Shown one piece after another: positions 1-9,352 of a stretch of 64,000 nucleotides of DNA. Numbering within the stretch: position 1 is the first letter of the stretch; every line of letters begins with the position of its first letter. Origin of the DNA: Notoacmeibacter marinus (lineage in GTDB: Bacteria > Pseudomonadota > Alphaproteobacteria > Rhizobiales > Rhizobiaceae); assembly GCF_002238045.1 (NCBI RefSeq), contig NZ_NBYO01000002.1, positions 806,001-870,000 on the forward strand, in the 5' to 3' direction. A model generated the notes under the pieces. That model saw nothing but the letters and a program-made list of their open reading frames with translations, was not told the DNA's origin and made no database searches. The position numbers and the translations under genes are program-made.

Positions 1-1187
1 GCCCGCACGGCGATCGCGCCCTCTTCGCCTGCCGGAAGGATGGCGCCGTTTTCGGCGTCCACCACCGTCACCTCATGGCCGGGCGCGGGCCGGCCCATAA
101 CGCCAGGCTCCGCCGGCTCCAGCGCGGCGCAGGAGGACACGACCATGTTGCACTCGGTCTGGCCATAGAATTCGTTGATGGTGACGCCCAGCGCCTCGCG
201 CCCCCAGTCGATGAGTTCGGCGCCGAGCGTTTCGCCGCCGCTGGCGACCGAGCGCATTGCAACCGCAGGCCGTGCATCCGCCGGCACCTGCCGCATCATC
301 TTCAGCGCGGTCGGCGGAAGGAAAGCGTTTCGGATCTCGTGCTCGGCGATGAAGGCGAAGGCCGCCTCGCCGGTGAACTTTCGGAAGCGGTGGGCAACGA
401 CCGGCACGCCGTGATGCAGCGCCGGCAGCAGCACGTCGAGCAGGCCGCCGATCCAGGCCCAGTCCGCCGGTGTCCAGATGCGGTCGCCCGGCTGCGGCAG
501 GAAATCGTGGCTGATCTCGACGCCCGGCAGATGGCCGAGCAGAACGCGGTGGGCATGAAGGGCACCCTTCGGCGCGCCGGTCGTGCCGGATGTGTAGATG
601 ATCAGCGCCGGGTCGTCCGCCGCCGTATCGACAGGCGCGAAATCCTCCGGCCCCTCGGCGCAGAAGGCCGCGTAATCCTCGCAGCCGTCCTGCGGCCCGT
701 CGACGCAGAGCACGAGCCTGAGATCGGGCAGGTCGGCGCGTAACGGTGCCAGCTTGGTCGCGCCTTCGGCATCGGTGATGACGACCGAAGCGCCGGAATC
801 GGCCAACCGGTGCAGGAGCGCCTCCGGTCCGAAGAGCTTGAAAAGCGGAATGGAGATCGCGCCGAGCTTGAAGGCGGCGATATGGGCCACCGCCGTTTCG
901 ATCCGCTGCGGCAGCAAAACGCCGATCCGGTCGCCATGCGCGTTGTCGGCGCGCCGTCCGATTCCCCGTGCGGCCAATGCGCCCGCCAGCCGGTTCGACA
1001 GGGTCTTGAGGTCGCCGAAACTGTAGCGGCGCACCGCGCCGTCAGGCCCGACATCGACAATGGCTTCGCGCTGCGGTTCCGCATCCGCCCAGCGGTCGCA
1101 GACATCGACGCCGATATTGTAGCGCGCGGGGATCGCCCAACGAAACGCGTCGCGAACGGCCTGCCAGTCCGCACCGGCGGTCAGCAC
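1..1187 (-). CDS. AMP-dependent acyl-CoA synthetase, 3' end cut by window edge
   Basis: This is an adenylate-forming acid:CoA ligase of the acetyl/medium-chain acyl-CoA synthetase type. The visible 395 or so residues hold the AMP/phosphate loop IIYTSGTTGAPKGALHAHR, the ATP-binding stretch ADWAWIGG and the YGQTE motif (NEFYGQTECNMV). The C-terminal lid domain lies outside the window. The start is a GTG that overlaps the stop of the HMG-CoA lyase gene by 7 nt, so it is the last visible gene of the leucine operon. From context it may activate isovalerate or another branched short acid, or acetoacetate released by the pathway. The substrate is an inference; family membership is firm. Confidence 0.85.
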   Translation of the reverse strand, partial: MLTAGADWQAVRDAFRWAIPARYNIGVDVCDRWADAEPQREAIVDVGPDGAVRRYSFGDLKTLSNRLAGALAARGIGRRADNAHGDRIGVLLPQRIETAVAHIAAFKLGAISIPLFKLFGPEALLHRLADSGASVVITDAEGATKLAPLRADLPDLRLVLCVDGPQDGCEDYAAFCAEGPEDFAPVDTAADDPALIIYTSGTTGAPKGALHAHRVLLGHLPGVEISHDFLPQPGDRIWTPADWAWIGGLLDVLLPALHHGVPVVAHRFRKFTGEAAFAFIAEHEIRNAFLPPTALKMMRQVPADARPAVAMRSVASGGETLGAELIDWGREALGVTINEFYGQTECNMVVSSCAALEPAEPGVMGRPAPGHEVTVVDAENGAILPAGEEGAIAVR

Positions 1188-2038
1188 GTCGCTCTCAGTG
1201 TGCGCGCGAACCGGCTGGCCTCGGCCAGCGCCGCCTGATCGATCCCTGTCACGAACCCTTCCGCTTCGAGCATTTCGACCACCGCTTCGGTCGCGACATT
1301 GCCCTTGGCGCCCGGCGCATAGGGGCAGCCGCCAAGCCCGCCGGCGGAAGCGTCGAAGGTCCGCAGCCCGTTCTCCAGGCTGACGCGGATATTGGCGAGG
1401 GCGCGTCCGCCCGTATCGTGATAGTGACCGGCGAGCTTATCGGCCGGCAGACGCTCCAGAACCGCCTGCAGCATGGCGGCAACGCTCTCGGGCGTGCCCT
1501 GCCCGATCGTATCACCGAGCGAGACTTCATACACGCCGAGCGCCTCCAGATCGGCCGCGACCTGCGCGACGGCATCCGGCGCGATGGCCCCCTCATAGGG
1601 GCAATCGGTGACGCAGGAGACGTAGCCGCGCACGGGTAGACCGGCCTTGCGCACTGCCTCGACGATCGGGGCGAACCGCTCCAGGCTCTCGGCGATGGAG
1701 CAGTTGATGTTCTTCTGACTGAAGCTTTCCGACGCGCTGGCGAAGATGGCGACCTCATCGGCCTTCGCCGCGATGGCGCGCTCCAGCCCCTTCATGTTCG
1801 GCGTCAGTGCAGTGTAGAGCGTGCCGGCGCGCCGGTCGATGCCCGCCAGAACCTCCGCGCCGTCGGCCATTTGCGGCACCCATTTCGGCGAGACGAAACT
1901 GGCGGTCTCGATCTTCCGGAAGCCGCAGGCCGAAAGCTTGTCGACCAGCGCGATCTTCCGGTCGGTCGGAATCGGCGTCGCTTCGTTCTGCAAACCGTCG
2001 CGCGGCGCCATTTCGAAGAGAAGAACCTCGTCGGCCAT
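1181..2038 (-). CDS. liuE: Hydroxymethylglutaryl-CoA lyase
   Basis: It cleaves 3-hydroxy-3-methylglutaryl-CoA to acetoacetate and acetyl-CoA, the last step of leucine degradation. The 285-residue length is normal. It is a TIM-barrel HMGL-like protein with the N-terminal active-site motif FEMAPRDGLQNE (residues 8-19), metal ligands in HYHDTGG (205-211) and the family signature GGLGGCPYAPGAKGN (233-247) carrying the catalytic cysteine loop. It starts 4 nt after the carboxylase alpha-subunit stop and overlaps the next gene, so it is translated from the same mRNA. The signature separates it from homocitrate synthase and isopropylmalate synthase relatives. Confidence 0.96.
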   Translation of the reverse strand: MADEVLLFEMAPRDGLQNEATPIPTDRKIALVDKLSACGFRKIETASFVSPKWVPQMADGAEVLAGIDRRAGTLYTALTPNMKGLERAIAAKADEVAIFASASESFSQKNINCSIAESLERFAPIVEAVRKAGLPVRGYVSCVTDCPYEGAIAPDAVAQVAADLEALGVYEVSLGDTIGQGTPESVAAMLQAVLERLPADKLAGHYHDTGGRALANIRVSLENGLRTFDASAGGLGGCPYAPGAKGNVATEAVVEMLEAEGFVTGIDQAALAEASRFARTLRATC

Positions 2039-2042
2039 GCGA

Positions 2043-4040
2043 TCAGCCCTCTTCCGGTTCCAGTTGCAGCAGCAGTGCGCCCTGCTCGACCTGATCGCCT
2101 TCGCCGACCATCAGTTCGGCGATGACGCCATCGCGTGGCGCGGTCAGCGAATGCTCCATCTTCATGGCTTCCAGCACGATCAGCGTGCGCCCCTTCTCCA
2201 CGCGATCGCCGCTTGCCGCGTTCACCTGCCGGACAAGGCCCGGCATCGGCGCGATCAGACCGTCGCCGCCCGCATCGTCCAGCGCAGCGGCCGGATCGTG
2301 CCGGGTGAAGCTGTGCGTCTGACCGTTTCGAGAGATCGTGATCGTCGAGCCGCTACGAACCACGGTCGCCCGGCTCATCAGGCCATCGCGATGGACGGTC
2401 AGCGCGCCGTCATCGCCAACCGCCACGTTGTCGAAATCGACTGTCGCGTCCGGCAGCACGACATGGCGGGTGCCGTCGCGCCGTCGCTCGACGGCGATTT
2501 CGATCTGCCCGCCCTCCCCATCGTCGAAGAGAACGATCTGCCGCGCCGGTCCGAAAAGCCGGAAATTATGAAGCGCGGCGAACGGATCGGCGGCGTCGGC
2601 CGATGCCGCGCCCGGCGTCAGCATGGCGAGGGCGGCCAGCGCCTTCGTTTCGGCGTCAGCCTCCACGCGGGCCGTCAGTTCGTCCTGTTTACGGCCGATC
2701 AGACCGGTATCGACATCGCCGGCCGCGAACTCGGGATCGTCCGCCAAACGCGACAGAAAGGCGCGATTGGTAACGGAACCGGTGATGATCGTCTCATCCA
2801 GTGCGCGTTTGAGCTTCGCCAGCGCGCTGGCGCGATCGGCACCGTAGGTGATGATCTTGGCGATCATCGGATCGTAATGCGGGGTGATCGAATCGCCCTG
2901 CCGAACGCCCGTATCGATGCGGACATCCTCCGTCTCCGGCGCGAAGACCAGCGTGTCCAGATCCCCCGTGGCCGGCAGAAATCCGGCCTCGGCATCCTCG
3001 GCATAGAGCCGCGCTTCGAAGGCGTGGCCCATCAGTTGCAGATCGTCCTGCTCGAACGGCAGCTTCTCGCCATTGGCCACGAGGATCTGCAACGCCACCA
3101 GATCGAGGCCCGTCACATATTCGGTGACCGGATGCTCGACCTGCAGCCTTGTGTTCATCTCCATGAACCAGAAACGGTCCGGGTGCAGCCCGTCCGACGC
3201 ATCGACGATGAATTCCACCGTGCCCGCGCCGGAATAGTTCACCGCCTTGGCGGCTTGCACGGCCGCTTCGCCCATCGCGGCGCGCATCTCTTCGGTCATG
3301 CCGGGTGCCGGCGCTTCCTCGATCACCTTCTGGTGGCGACGCTGCAGCGAGCAGTCGCGCTCGAACAGATGAACGGCATTGCCGTGATTGTCGCCGAAGA
3401 CCTGCAGTTCGATATGGCGCGGCTTGTCGATATATTTCTCGATCAGGCAGGTGGGGTCGCCGAAGCTGTTCTGCCCTTCGCGCCGCGCGCTGGCGAACGC
3501 TTCCTCGAACTCGTCTTCCCGCTCCACACGGCGCATGCCCTTGCCGCCGCCGCCGGCCCGCGCCTTGATGAGAACCGGATAGCCGATCTCGCCGGCGATG
3601 GCCTTCAGCGCGGCGGGATCCTGCTCCTCGCCATGATAGCCGGGAACGACCGGAACACCGGCCTTTTCCATCAGCGCCTTGGCCTGATCCTTCAGTCCCA
3701 TGGCGCGAATGGCGTCGGCGGACGGGCCGACGAAAATCAGCCCGGCCTTCTCGACCGCCTCGACGAAATCGGGGTTTTCGGACAGGAAACCGTAGCCGGG
3801 ATGGATCGCATCCGCCCCGGTGCGCCTGGCCGCTTCGATGATCGTGTCGCCCTTGAGGTAGCTTTCGCTGACCGGGGCCGGCCCGATCCGCACTGCTTCG
3901 TCCGCCATGGCGACATGCATGGCGTTGGCGTCGGCGTCGGAATAGACGGCGACGGTCGCGATGCCCAGATCGCGCGCTGTGCGCATGACGCGGCAGGCGA
4001 TTTCGCCGCGATTGGCGATGAGGAGTTTGTTGATGCTCAT
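2043..4040 (-). CDS. liuD: Methylcrotonyl-CoA carboxylase, biotin-carrying alpha subunit
   Basis: This 665-residue subunit carries out ATP-dependent carboxylation of biotin for conversion of 3-methylcrotonyl-CoA to 3-methylglutaconyl-CoA. In order it has a biotin carboxylase N-domain, an ATP-grasp domain (RAGGGGKGMR near residue 165; EHPVTEYVTGLDLV further on), a biotin carboxylase C-domain, a BT-type linker region and a C-terminal biotinyl domain with VLEAMKMEH; the biotinylated lysine is near residue 627. A GAGGAG Shine-Dalgarno precedes the ATG. The alpha subunits of propionyl-CoA and geranyl-CoA carboxylases are the main alternatives. The leucine operon context (isovaleryl-CoA dehydrogenase, HMG-CoA lyase) favours methylcrotonyl-CoA. 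Confidence 0.94.
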   Translation of the reverse strand: MSINKLLIANRGEIACRVMRTARDLGIATVAVYSDADANAMHVAMADEAVRIGPAPVSESYLKGDTIIEAARRTGADAIHPGYGFLSENPDFVEAVEKAGLIFVGPSADAIRAMGLKDQAKALMEKAGVPVVPGYHGEEQDPAALKAIAGEIGYPVLIKARAGGGGKGMRRVEREDEFEEAFASARREGQNSFGDPTCLIEKYIDKPRHIELQVFGDNHGNAVHLFERDCSLQRRHQKVIEEAPAPGMTEEMRAAMGEAAVQAAKAVNYSGAGTVEFIVDASDGLHPDRFWFMEMNTRLQVEHPVTEYVTGLDLVALQILVANGEKLPFEQDDLQLMGHAFEARLYAEDAEAGFLPATGDLDTLVFAPETEDVRIDTGVRQGDSITPHYDPMIAKIITYGADRASALAKLKRALDETIITGSVTNRAFLSRLADDPEFAAGDVDTGLIGRKQDELTARVEADAETKALAALAMLTPGAASADAADPFAALHNFRLFGPARQIVLFDDGEGGQIEIAVERRRDGTRHVVLPDATVDFDNVAVGDDGALTVHRDGLMSRATVVRSGSTITISRNGQTHSFTRHDPAAALDDAGGDGLIAPMPGLVRQVNAASGDRVEKGRTLIVLEAMKMEHSLTAPRDGVIAELMVGEGDQVEQGALLLQLEPEEG

Positions 4041-4050
4041 ATCTTTCTCC

Positions 4051-5661
4051 TCACATCCGGAACAGGCCGAAGCGCGTGTCGTCGATCGGCGCGTTCAGCG
4101 TGGTGGCGAGCGATAGCGCCAGAATGTCGCGGCTTCTGGCGGGATCGATCACGCCATCGTCCCACAACCGCGCCGATGCGTAGAGCGGGTGGCTCTGGCG
4201 GGCGAACATCTCTTCGGTCGGCTTGCGGAAGGCGGCTTCGTCCTCGACGCTCCATTCCTCACCACGCTTTTCCATGGCCTGGCGCTTGACGATCGCAAGC
4301 GTCTGCGCGGCCTGCTCGCCGCCCATCACCGCGATGCGGCTGTTCGGCCAGGACCAGAGGAACCGCGGCGAATAGGCGCGGCCGGCCATGCCGTAATTGC
4401 CGGCGCCGTAGGAGCCGCCGACGATCATCGTGATCTTCGGCACGGCGGTGGTCGAAACGGCGGTGACGAGCTTGGCGCCATGGCGCGCGATGCCGCCCGC
4501 CTCGGCCTGCCGTCCCACCATGAAGCCGGTAATGTTCTGCAGGAAGAGCAGCGGGATCTTCCGCTGGCTGCACAGTTCGACGAAATGCGCGCCCTTCACG
4601 GCGCTGTCGGCGAACAGCACGCCATTATTGGCCAGGATACCGACCGGCATGCCGTGCAGATGGGCGAAGCCGCAGACGAGCGTTTCGCCGAACCGCGCCT
4701 TGAACTCGTCGAAGCGCGAGCCGTCCACGATCCGCGCGATGATCTCGCGAATGTCGAACGGTACCTTCGGATCGGCCGGCACGAGGCCCATGATCTCGGA
4801 CGGATCGTAGGCCGGCGCCTCCGGCGTGGTCAGATTGAGCGGCGCACGCTCCGCCGGCGCCAGATTGCCGACAATCCGCCGCGCGATGACAAGCGCATGG
4901 GCGTCGTTCTCGGCCAGATGATCGGCGACGCCGGACAGGCGCGTATGCAGATCGCCGCCGCCCAGTTCCTCCGCCGTGACGGTTTCGCCCGTCGCGGCCT
5001 TCACCAGCGGCGGACCGGCCAGGAAGATCGTCCCCTGTTCCTTGACGATGATTGTCTCGTCGCTCATCGCCGGCACATAGGCGCCGCCCGCGGTGCACGA
5101 GCCCATGACGACGGCGATCTGGGCGATGCCCTTGGCGCTCATCTGCGCCTGGTTGAAGAAGATGCGGCCGAAATGATCGCGGTCGGGGAAAACCTCGTCC
5201 TGATTGGGCAGGTTCGCGCCGCCGGAATCGACCAGATAGACGCAGGGCAGCCGGTTCTGTTCGGCGATCTCTTGTGCGCGGAGATGCTTCTTGACCGTCA
5301 GCGGGTAATAGGTGCCGCCCTTCACCGTGGCGTCATTGGCGAGCACCATGACATCGCGGCCCATGACGCGCCCGATGCCGGCAATCGCGCCCGCCGCCGG
5401 CACTTCATCGCCATAGAGGCCGTTCGCCGCCAGCAGGCCGATTTCGAGAAAGGGCGAGCCCGGATCGAGCAGGTTCTGCACCCGGTCGCGGGGCAGCATC
5501 TTGCCGCGGGACAGATGCCGCTCGCGGGACCGTTCGCTGCCGCCTTCGAGCGCCCGGTCGGCAATCTGCCGCACCGCCGCGAGTTGCTCTTCCATCGCCT
5601 TTCGGTTGGTCTCGAATGCCTCGGACCGTGTGGCGATCTGGCTTGTAAGAAGCGCGCTCAT
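4051..5661 (-). CDS. liuB: Methylcrotonyl-CoA carboxylase, carboxyltransferase beta subunit
   Basis: The 536-residue carboxyltransferase subunit moves CO2 from carboxybiotin to 3-methylcrotonyl-CoA. It has the two crotonase-like halves of the family. The N-half contains [18 protein letters not shown] and [16 protein letters not shown], typical of MCC beta, and the C-half contains the glycine-rich stretch [20 protein letters not shown]. It partners with the biotin subunit encoded 10 nt downstream. Its ATG overlaps the stop of the isovaleryl-CoA dehydrogenase gene as ATGA, indicating translational coupling. Length and motifs match complete family members. Confidence 0.95.
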   Translation of the reverse strand: MSALLTSQIATRSEAFETNRKAMEEQLAAVRQIADRALEGGSERSRERHLSRGKMLPRDRVQNLLDPGSPFLEIGLLAANGLYGDEVPAAGAIAGIGRVMGRDVMVLANDATVKGGTYYPLTVKKHLRAQEIAEQNRLPCVYLVDSGGANLPNQDEVFPDRDHFGRIFFNQAQMSAKGIAQIAVVMGSCTAGGAYVPAMSDETIIVKEQGTIFLAGPPLVKAATGETVTAEELGGGDLHTRLSGVADHLAENDAHALVIARRIVGNLAPAERAPLNLTTPEAPAYDPSEIMGLVPADPKVPFDIREIIARIVDGSRFDEFKARFGETLVCGFAHLHGMPVGILANNGVLFADSAVKGAHFVELCSQRKIPLLFLQNITGFMVGRQAEAGGIARHGAKLVTAVSTTAVPKITMIVGGSYGAGNYGMAGRAYSPRFLWSWPNSRIAVMGGEQAAQTLAIVKRQAMEKRGEEWSVEDEAAFRKPTEEMFARQSHPLYASARLWDDGVIDPARSRDILALSLATTLNAPIDDTRFGLFRM

Positions 5662-6821
5662 GCCGTCTCCGTGAACAGTTCGCGGCCGATCAGCATACGG
5701 CGGATTTCGCTCGTGCCGGCGCCGATTTCGTAGAGCTTTGCGTCGCGCAGGAAGCGGCCCGTCGGATATTCGTTGATGTAGCCATTACCGCCCAGCGCCT
5801 GGATGGCTTCCAGCGCGACCTGGGTGGCCTTTTCCGCCGCGTAGAGAATGCAGCCGGCCGCGTCCTTGCGGGTGGTCTCGCCCCGGTCGCAGGATGCCGC
5901 CACGGCATAGACATAGGCGCGGCACGCATTGAGCGTGACATACATGTCGGCGACCTTGGCCTGCATCAGCTGGAAGGTGCCGATCGGTCGACCGAACTGT
6001 TCGCGCTCGTGAATATAGGGGACCACCACGTCGAGGCAGGCCGCCATGATGCCGAGCGGGCCGGCGGCGAGGACGACGCGCTCATAGTCGAGCCCGCTCA
6101 TCAGAACGCGCACGCCGCCATTCTCCTCGCCCAGAATGTTCTCATAGGGCACCTCGCAATCCTCGAAGACGAGTTCGCAGGTGTTGGAGCCGCGCATGCC
6201 CAGCTTGTCGAGCTTCTGCGCGGTCGAAAACCCCTTGAAATCCTTCTCGATCAGGAAGGCGGTGATGCCGCGCGGCCCGGCATCCGGCTCGGTCTTGGCA
6301 TAGACCACCAGCGTATCGGCATCCGGCCCGTTGGTGATCCACATCTTGTTGCCGTTCAGGATGAAGCGGTCATTGCGCTTTTCAGCCCGCAGCTTCATCG
6401 ACACCACATCGGAGCCGGCGCCCGGCTCGCTCATGGCCAGCGCGCCGACATGCTCGCCGGAAATCAGCTTGGGCAGATAGGTCTGCTTCTGCTCTTCGGT
6501 GCCGTTGCGCTTGATTTGGTTGACGCAGAGATTGGAATGGGCGCCGTAGGACAGGCCGACCGAGGCCGAGGCGCGGGAAATCTCCTCCAGCGCCACGCAA
6601 TGGGCGACATAGCCCATATCGACGCCGCCATACTCTTCCGAAACGGTGACTCCAAGAAGGCCCAGATCGCCCATCTTCTTCCACAGATCGTTCGGGAACT
6701 GGTTGGTCTCGTCGATCTCGGCAGCGCGCGGCGCAATCTCGGCGGCGGCAAAGCGCCGAACCATGTCGCGAAGCGCCTCGATGTCGTCACCGAGCGCGAA
6801 ATTCATGGTCTGATCGAACAT
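5658..6821 (-). CDS. liuA: Isovaleryl-CoA dehydrogenase
   Basis: This FAD-dependent acyl-CoA dehydrogenase of 387 residues oxidises isovaleryl-CoA to 3-methylcrotonyl-CoA and passes electrons to ETF. It carries the acyl-CoA dehydrogenase motifs [13 protein letters not shown] (near 127-139) and [12 protein letters not shown] (159-170), and C-terminal [13 protein letters not shown]. Glu247 in [15 protein letters not shown] corresponds to the catalytic base position known for isovaleryl-CoA dehydrogenases (Glu254 in the human enzyme), which sets it apart from most other family members. Its start overlaps the TetR stop by one base (TAATG). Confidence 0.95.
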   Translation of the reverse strand: MFDQTMNFALGDDIEALRDMVRRFAAAEIAPRAAEIDETNQFPNDLWKKMGDLGLLGVTVSEEYGGVDMGYVAHCVALEEISRASASVGLSYGAHSNLCVNQIKRNGTEEQKQTYLPKLISGEHVGALAMSEPGAGSDVVSMKLRAEKRNDRFILNGNKMWITNGPDADTLVVYAKTEPDAGPRGITAFLIEKDFKGFSTAQKLDKLGMRGSNTCELVFEDCEVPYENILGEENGGVRVLMSGLDYERVVLAAGPLGIMAACLDVVVPYIHEREQFGRPIGTFQLMQAKVADMYVTLNACRAYVYAVAASCDRGETTRKDAAGCILYAAEKATQVALEAIQALGGNGYINEYPTGRFLRDAKLYEIGAGTSEIRRMLIGRELFTETA

Positions 6822-7462
6822 TATTTGTCTCCTCCCGCCGGATCATTTATGCCGACGCTCTGCATTGTCATCTGTACGTAACCCTCGATGGTTTCTCGCC
6901 GACCGAGCCGCCCGCCCTCGCGGTACCAGACCGTGACGCCCGTCATCATGGCGATGATGGCGCGGGTCTGGACGGCGATGTCGGGGATGCGGAATGCGCC
7001 CTGCGTCGCGCCATCGGTCAGAATACCGCGAAGAACGGCTTCGTAGCGGTTGCGAAGGGCATGAACGCGCTGCCGGTGGTCCGGCTCCAGGCTGCGCAGT
7101 TCCATATAGGCGATGAACACGTCGTCCGGCTTGTCGATATGATAGCCGACATGGAAGCGCACGAAGGCCGCCAGGCGGGCAACCGGGCCATCCAACCCGT
7201 CCAAAGCCTCGTCGAGCGCTTCGATCAGCGTCTCCATATGCCCGGTCATCAGATCGGCGAGAAGGTCCTGCTTGCTGGCGAAATGGTTGTAGATCGCGCC
7301 CTGGCGCACACCCACAGCCTCGCCGATGTCGCGCATCGAAACGGCCGCATAGCCGCGCTCGGCAAACAGCCGCAGCGCCTCACGGCGCACTTCGTTTCGC
7401 GTATCGGGCCGTTTGGTCTTCAGCACCGTGGGCGTTGCCTCAATATATGAATGGTCGTTCAT
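6821..7462 (-). CDS. TetR-family regulator of the leucine operon (LiuQ-like)
   Basis: A 213-residue TetR regulator. The N-terminal helix-turn-helix runs over about residues 25-70 ([19 protein letters not shown], then [18 protein letters not shown]), and the C-terminal ligand domain has no clear sequence signature. It is the first gene of the leucine degradation operon, and the dehydrogenase starts within its stop codon, so it very likely controls its own operon in response to an acyl-CoA intermediate. LiuQ is the TetR-type regulator described for such operons in some proteobacteria; equivalence is inferred. A perfect inverted repeat covers the start codon and is the obvious operator candidate. 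The start is the only frame-compatible ATG. Confidence 0.85.
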   Translation of the reverse strand: MNDHSYIEATPTVLKTKRPDTRNEVRREALRLFAERGYAAVSMRDIGEAVGVRQGAIYNHFASKQDLLADLMTGHMETLIEALDEALDGLDGPVARLAAFVRFHVGYHIDKPDDVFIAYMELRSLEPDHRQRVHALRNRYEAVLRGILTDGATQGAFRIPDIAVQTRAIIAMMTGVTVWYREGGRLGRRETIEGYVQMTMQSVGINDPAGGDK

Positions 7463-7466
7463 TCAT
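7447..7466 (-). promoter_or_regulatory. Inverted repeat over TetR start codon, candidate operator
   Basis: On the minus strand ATGAATG-AACGAC-CATTCAT is a perfect 7+6+7 inverted repeat. It overlaps the ATG of the TetR gene, which is the first codon of the leucine operon. The AATGAACG/CATTCA elements resemble operators of TetR regulators of acyl-CoA metabolism. Binding here would block elongation or initiation and give autoregulation. The repeat is seen directly; the operator role is inferred. Confidence 0.55.
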
Positions 7467-7690
7467 GACACTTGGCTCGGCAGATTGCAAGCCGCTTTCC
7501 GCTACGCCAGATAGGTGGATACGGCGTGGTTCGATCTACCTGGTCTAGGACTGAAGCCTATTCCGCCGCTTCTTCCCAACACGCCTTTCGGAATGACGGG
7601 GGTGCGAGCGATCCGCGACGTTCCTGCCGCCAGCCTATCGGTTTGCCTGCGAGGGGGAATACGCCATTACTAAACGTCATCCTGAGCCGT

Positions 7691-8458
7691 TTACGCGACC
7701 GGTGCCCATGTTTCGGACTGGCCGCTGACATGCGCCCTTAGCGCATCGGCAAATGTCTGCGGCTCCTTTATGGGCCACATATGGTCGCGACCATGCAGAA
7801 TACGTGGATAGACGTTCGGCAACTGCCGTGAGAGCCGGTCAGGAGCGAAGCGGATCGCTTCGGGCTCCGCTTCCCCGGCAATCGCCATAAGAGGCAAGCT
7901 CAGCGCTTCAAGCCTGGCGGGCGGCTTAAATTCGACGACCTGAATGCCGGCGCGACGGATCGTCCGCGACGATATCGCCCCGGCTCCCTCGACAAAGCGC
8001 TTCTGAACCGCTTCATCACCGAACACGGCGGCAAAACGCCGCAGAAGTGGCGGCACCCTAATGACAAAACCATTGACGACATAGGCGAGCTTCAGGAGGT
8101 TCGGGCGCGGTGGTGGCGTGACATGAAACCCGGATAGGACGGCACTGGCGAAACGCTCCTGCCGCAGGGTGAGGAGTATGAGACCCACATAGGCGCCGAG
8201 CGAATGGCCGGCGAGATGCAGTGGCCGATCCTCCGGCAAACTGTCGACCAACTCCGCTACGCGTGCGGCGGTATCGTCGAGGGAGCGCCACTGCGTGTCG
8301 CAGCTCCCGCCGTGGCCGGGAAGATCGGGAACGACCGCTCCATATTCGCGCAGCGCTCCGATCACCGGGTCCCAGCTCCATCCCGCAACTCCCAGACCGT
8401 GCAGATAGAGGATCATCGGCGCCGCGTCGGACTTGTCATGAAACGAACAGGAGAGCAT
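7691..8458 (-). CDS. Alpha/beta-hydrolase fold protein
   Basis: A 255-residue hydrolase with the alpha/beta fold. It has the oxyanion motif LHGLG (residues 19-23), VVPDLPGHGGS, the nucleophile elbow GHSLG (Ser86) and a late histidine in GRDHMWPI as probable triad base. There is no signal peptide, so it is probably cytoplasmic. The substrate is unknown; esterases, lactonases and haloperoxidase-like enzymes all fit. The start at 8458 is chosen because AAGGA sits 7 nt upstream; longer in-frame starts lack such a site and add an atypical N-terminus. It lies downstream of the two-component genes, about 150 bp away, in the same direction. Confidence 0.8.
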   Translation of the reverse strand: MLSCSFHDKSDAAPMILYLHGLGVAGWSWDPVIGALREYGAVVPDLPGHGGSCDTQWRSLDDTAARVAELVDSLPEDRPLHLAGHSLGAYVGLILLTLRQERFASAVLSGFHVTPPPRPNLLKLAYVVNGFVIRVPPLLRRFAAVFGDEAVQKRFVEGAGAISSRTIRRAGIQVVEFKPPARLEALSLPLMAIAGEAEPEAIRFAPDRLSRQLPNVYPRILHGRDHMWPIKEPQTFADALRAHVSGQSETWAPVA

Positions 8459-8611
8459 CGGAGAGTCCTTTTCGGCAACTTTTGGAAGGGAACTTATGCG
8501 TCGCAATGTCCGCCAATAACGCATTTGCGGGCATAATCGGTACATGATCACGCGCCATATTGGGACCACCGCGATGACCACATTGCCGGATGCGCGCTTC
8601 GTGACCACAAT

Positions 8612-9352
8612 CTAGGGGCCGGCCCACTCCACGGGGCTGGCGAACACATAGCCCGCGCCATAGACGGTCCGGATCAGATTCGATGTCTTCGGCGTGTCGT
8701 TCAGCTTCTTGCGAAGCCGGGAAACGCGCACATCGACGCTGCGGTCGAACGGCTCCTCGCCGCTGGCGAACAGGCGTTCCAGAAGGAAATCACGCGTGAT
8801 GACCCGGCCCGACGCATTCAGGAAGGCGCGCAGGATCTCAGCCTCGGCCTTGGAAAGCGACTGCACCCGCCCGTCCGGCCCGGTCAGCTCATAAGTGGTG
8901 AAGTCGGCCTGCCAGCCGGCAAACCGGGCAACAGCATGTTTACCGCCGGAACCGCCCTCCGTCTCGGCAGGCAATGCGACATGGCGTGCGCGCCGCAAAA
9001 CACTTTTGACGCGGGCGACAAGCTCCGCCGGTTCGACCGGTTTTGGCAGATAGTCGTCCGCCCCCTGCTCCAGTCCTTTCAGGCGGTCGTCCAGCGTGCC
9101 CCGGCCGCTGACGACGACGGTCGGAATGGCCGCCGCGCCCAGCCGCTCGCCGAGAATGGAAAGACCGTCGCCATCCGGCAGCCCGAGATCGATGATGCAA
9201 AGCGACGGCGTTTCATCGCCGAGCGCGGTGCGGAAAGCCGAAAGACGCTGATAGTGGCGCACCTCCATCCCGGCCTCTTCCAGGGCGCGGCGAAAGACAT
9301 CGGCGAGATCGCGCTCGTCCTCAAGCAGATAGATGAGGTTCTCGCCGCTCAA
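8612..9352 (-). CDS. OmpR-family response regulator
   Basis: A 246-residue response regulator. The N-terminal receiver has the acidic pair ED in YLLEDERD, phosphoacceptor Asp55 in CIIDLGLPDGDG and a late Lys in DDYLPKPVEP. The C-terminal winged-helix DNA-binding domain ends with RLRKKLNDT and IRTVYGAGYVF. It starts with TTG inside the stop codon of the sensor kinase (TTGA overlap), with GGGAG 8 nt upstream, so the pair is translationally coupled. It is the probable output of the adjacent hybrid kinase. The target genes are not shown by the sequence; the divergent ABC/ligase operon is a candidate. Confidence 0.92.
   Translation of the reverse strand: MSGENLIYLLEDERDLADVFRRALEEAGMEVRHYQRLSAFRTALGDETPSLCIIDLGLPDGDGLSILGERLGAAAIPTVVVSGRGTLDDRLKGLEQGADDYLPKPVEPAELVARVKSVLRRARHVALPAETEGGSGGKHAVARFAGWQADFTTYELTGPDGRVQSLSKAEAEILRAFLNASGRVITRDFLLERLFASGEEPFDRSVDVRVSRLRKKLNDTPKTSNLIRTVYGAGYVFASPVEWAGP

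Noticed and set aside
1821-4289. 822-codon open frame on the plus strand over the carboxylase alpha gene
   Set aside because: It is antisense to a clear biotin carboxylase gene, has no recognisable domain and is rich in Arg/His/Asp as expected from reverse reading of GC-rich codons.
4189-5733. 514-codon open frame on the plus strand over liuB
   Set aside because: Antisense shadow of the carboxyltransferase gene; no domain and no ribosome site of note.
7472-7741. 89-codon open frame on the plus strand between the TetR and hydrolase genes
   Set aside because: No ribosome site or domain, and it runs into the opposite-strand hydrolase gene. The 228-nt gap is better seen as the leucine operon promoter region.
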